From an uncultured Eggerthellaceae bacterium (GTDB lineage Bacteria; Actinomycetota; Coriobacteriia; Coriobacteriales; Eggerthellaceae): a stretch of DNA of 51,692 nucleotides. Both the position numbers and the translations under genes were made by a program. Below, one piece after another: positions 50,588-51,692 of the stretch. The DNA is taken from NCBI GenBank assembly GCA_947565185.1, contig CANODU010000007.1, positions 1 to 51,692 of the forward strand, given 5' to 3'. Below the pieces are notes generated by a model, which saw only the letters and a list, made by a program, of their open reading frames with translations, was not told the DNA's origin and did not search any database. Each line of letters begins with the position of its first letter. The stretch's first letter is position 1.

Positions 50588-50851
50588 TCATTGGGGAGCG
50601 CCAGGAGCTTTCGGAGCACCGGGAGCTTGGGGAGCGCCAGGAGCCTTTGGAGCATCATCAAGCCCCTTCGGCTTGAGAGATATCTCTGCAGGTTGCGCGG
50701 GAGTGCTCGCCGCGATAGCGTCCTCGGCTGCCTTCTTCGATGCCGCAAGATCTGCTCCGCATTTCTTGCACGTGGCATCGGTGGGCTTGTTGAAGGTGTC
50801 GCACTCAAGGCACTTGACGATGGTTACTGAAGCTGCTGGTCTGAAGCACAT
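50588..50851 (-). CDS. Small zinc-ribbon protein with Pro/Ala/Gly repeat tail
   Basis: An 87-residue protein. One zinc ribbon (CLECDTFNKPTDATCKKCG, about 14-32), then an Ala/Lys-rich segment and a tail of tandem repeats based on GAP(Q/K)AP. The ATG at 50851 (MCFRPAAS) follows TTAGGAG; the in-frame upstream codon is less likely. The flexible tail suggests it is a tethering or interaction protein. It follows the ferredoxin-like gene by 77 bases. Confidence 0.72.
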   Translation of the reverse strand: MCFRPAASVTIVKCLECDTFNKPTDATCKKCGADLAASKKAAEDAIAASTPAQPAEISLKPKGLDDAPKAPGAPQAPGAPKAPGAPQ

Positions 50852-50928
50852 AGTATCTCCTAACACGAATCAGATCGATCCGGCGGATCGGCATGCGCAG
50901 GCGCGTCGATCCGCACAGATCGAAGCTA

Positions 50929-51273
50929 TTACTGCTCTGGCACGTACAGCCAAGAGCGTGGGGTCTCCTTGACGAGCTCTGCCAGCTCATCTACCGTGCC
51001 ATACTTCATGCACGCCGCTTGGCAGTGATGCACGCATGTCGGGAGCTTGCCCATGGCAGTGCGGTCAGCGCACAGATCGCACTGGGACGTGAAGACGGGC
51101 AGGTTGTTGTATTCATACTTGCCGTTCGCCATCATGGTGGGGCCATCTTCGAACAGCACGATGCCGTTCGCCTCGCCCGCTTTCCAACCGTGCTCCACCT
51201 TGCAGGCCATGACGCAGGAGCGGCAGGCCGTGCACCAGGTGTAATCGATGAAGAGTCCGTACTTCTCAGCCAT
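50929..51273 (-). CDS. Short ferredoxin-like [4Fe-4S] subunit of a molybdopterin oxidoreductase
   Basis: A 114-residue electron-transfer protein. The first cluster motif is CTACRSCVMAC (C14, C17, C20, C24) and the second group is CDLCADRTAMGKLPTCVHHC with CQAAC, so two [4Fe-4S] clusters. It is shorter than DmsB-type subunits, which have four. The ATG is one base after the stop of the molybdopterin subunit gene, with GGGAGG inside that gene's end, so the two are coupled and should form a complex. No signal is visible on it. Confidence 0.88.
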   Translation of the reverse strand: MAEKYGLFIDYTWCTACRSCVMACKVEHGWKAGEANGIVLFEDGPTMMANGKYEYNNLPVFTSQCDLCADRTAMGKLPTCVHHCQAACMKYGTVDELAELVKETPRSWLYVPEQ

Positions 51274-51274
51274 C

Positions 51275-51692
51275 TTAGAATCCTCCCTTAGCCGTCACGA
51301 TCTCAGAGGGCGAGCAGTCGTTCTCCTTCGTGACCGGATATATCTTGCAGATCTGATTCGCATAGGGCGCACCATAGAGCGTGGGGCCGGTCACACCCTG
51401 AACGGTGAGGTTGTTGATATTGGAATCGAACACACCGAAGAGGTTCGGCTCAGCGCCATCGGTCTCAGGGAACCACCAGCCATGCTCAGAGCGCACGGTA
51501 TTGGGCTTGAGCGACGGATTGATGCGGACGCGCTGCTTGCACTTGCCGCGCATGTTCTCAACCCAGATCCAGTCACCCGCGCACACGCCGATCTTGGCAG
51601 CGGTGTCGGGATGCAGGTCGGTCAGCGGATCAGGATGAGACTCGCGCAGACGCGGGACCATGCGCTCCTCAGAGTGGAAGTACTCCCAGGTG
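51275..51692 (-). CDS. Molybdopterin-dependent oxidoreductase, catalytic subunit (C-terminal end only)
   Basis: The last 138 codons of a DMSO reductase-superfamily enzyme; the rest lies beyond the window. The frame is open through the edge (TWEYFHSEERMVPRLRESHP), so the internal ATG at 51661 is not the start. This is the molydopterin dinucleotide-binding domain: PLTDLHPDTAAKIGV, GDWIWVENMRGKCKQRV, HGWWFPE and LFGVFDSNINNLT. Similar ends occur in catechol dehydroxylase- and acetylene hydratase-like enzymes of gut Eggerthellaceae, but the substrate cannot be read from this part. Confidence 0.85.
   Translation of the reverse strand, partial: TWEYFHSEERMVPRLRESHPDPLTDLHPDTAAKIGVCAGDWIWVENMRGKCKQRVRINPSLKPNTVRSEHGWWFPETDGAEPNLFGVFDSNINNLTVQGVTGPTLYGAPYANQICKIYPVTKENDCSPSEIVTAKGGF

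Overview
The window reads as a chromosomal segment from a high-GC Gram-positive anaerobe of the Coriobacteriia, most probably the Eggerthellaceae (a Slackia/Eggerthella-type relative). I infer this from the typical bacterial ribosomal gene order with a zinc-type S14, the arrays of NimT/CynX-like MFS carriers beside molybdopterin and Fe-S genes, and the near absence of long gaps. The genus cannot be fixed without a database search. No tRNA, rRNA, CRISPR array, transposase or phage gene was seen.

Layout. (1) 1-7695, minus strand: the secY end (cut by the window edge) up to rplB, i.e. the spc operon plus the distal half of the S10 operon. (2) 7696-18870: an 11-kb non-ribosomal block (YgiQ-type radical SAM protein, trigger factor, MFS exporter, large FtsX-like permease with its ABC ATPase, lipid kinase, lipoprotein) that separates rplB from rplW. 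(3) 18871-24068, minus: rplW, rplD, rplC, rpsJ, fusA, rpsG, rpsL, with a strong TTGACA-17-TAGTAT promoter at one end, a clear terminator at the other, and no tuf gene. (4) 24128-34443: housekeeping genes (M20 peptidase, CBS-type pyrophosphatase, PcrA helicase, DAHP synthase, chorismate mutase, TatD, UppP, a tail-anchored unknown, an HdrD/GlpC-like Fe-S protein). (5) 34578-39264: ThrH, bacterial Elp3 divergent from a Trm9/ALKBH8-like methyltransferase and a SpeE-like protein, then a small acidic protein. (6) 39410-45407, minus: a tight four-gene operon of a BspA-type leucine-rich-repeat protein, a VWA protein with a damaged HExxH site, a MoxR-type ATPase and a trigger-factor paralogue lacking the ribosome-binding domain. 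(7) 45452-51692, minus: two paralogous MFS carriers around a YtcJ-like amidohydrolase, two small zinc-ribbon proteins, a short ferredoxin-like subunit and the C-terminus of a molybdopterin oxidoreductase.

Dispersed in the gaps is a family of short palindromes, each preceded by GTAG or GTGG, that resembles REP elements. At least seven copies are visible, two pairs are inverted, and two copies are joined to a second conserved hairpin.

The points I would pursue first are the Elp3/Trm9-like pair (possible bacterial mcm5U34 tRNA modification), the LRR-VWA-MoxR-chaperone operon, the REP-like family, and the trigger factor that lacks the usual ribosome-docking signature and lies inside the split ribosomal cluster.
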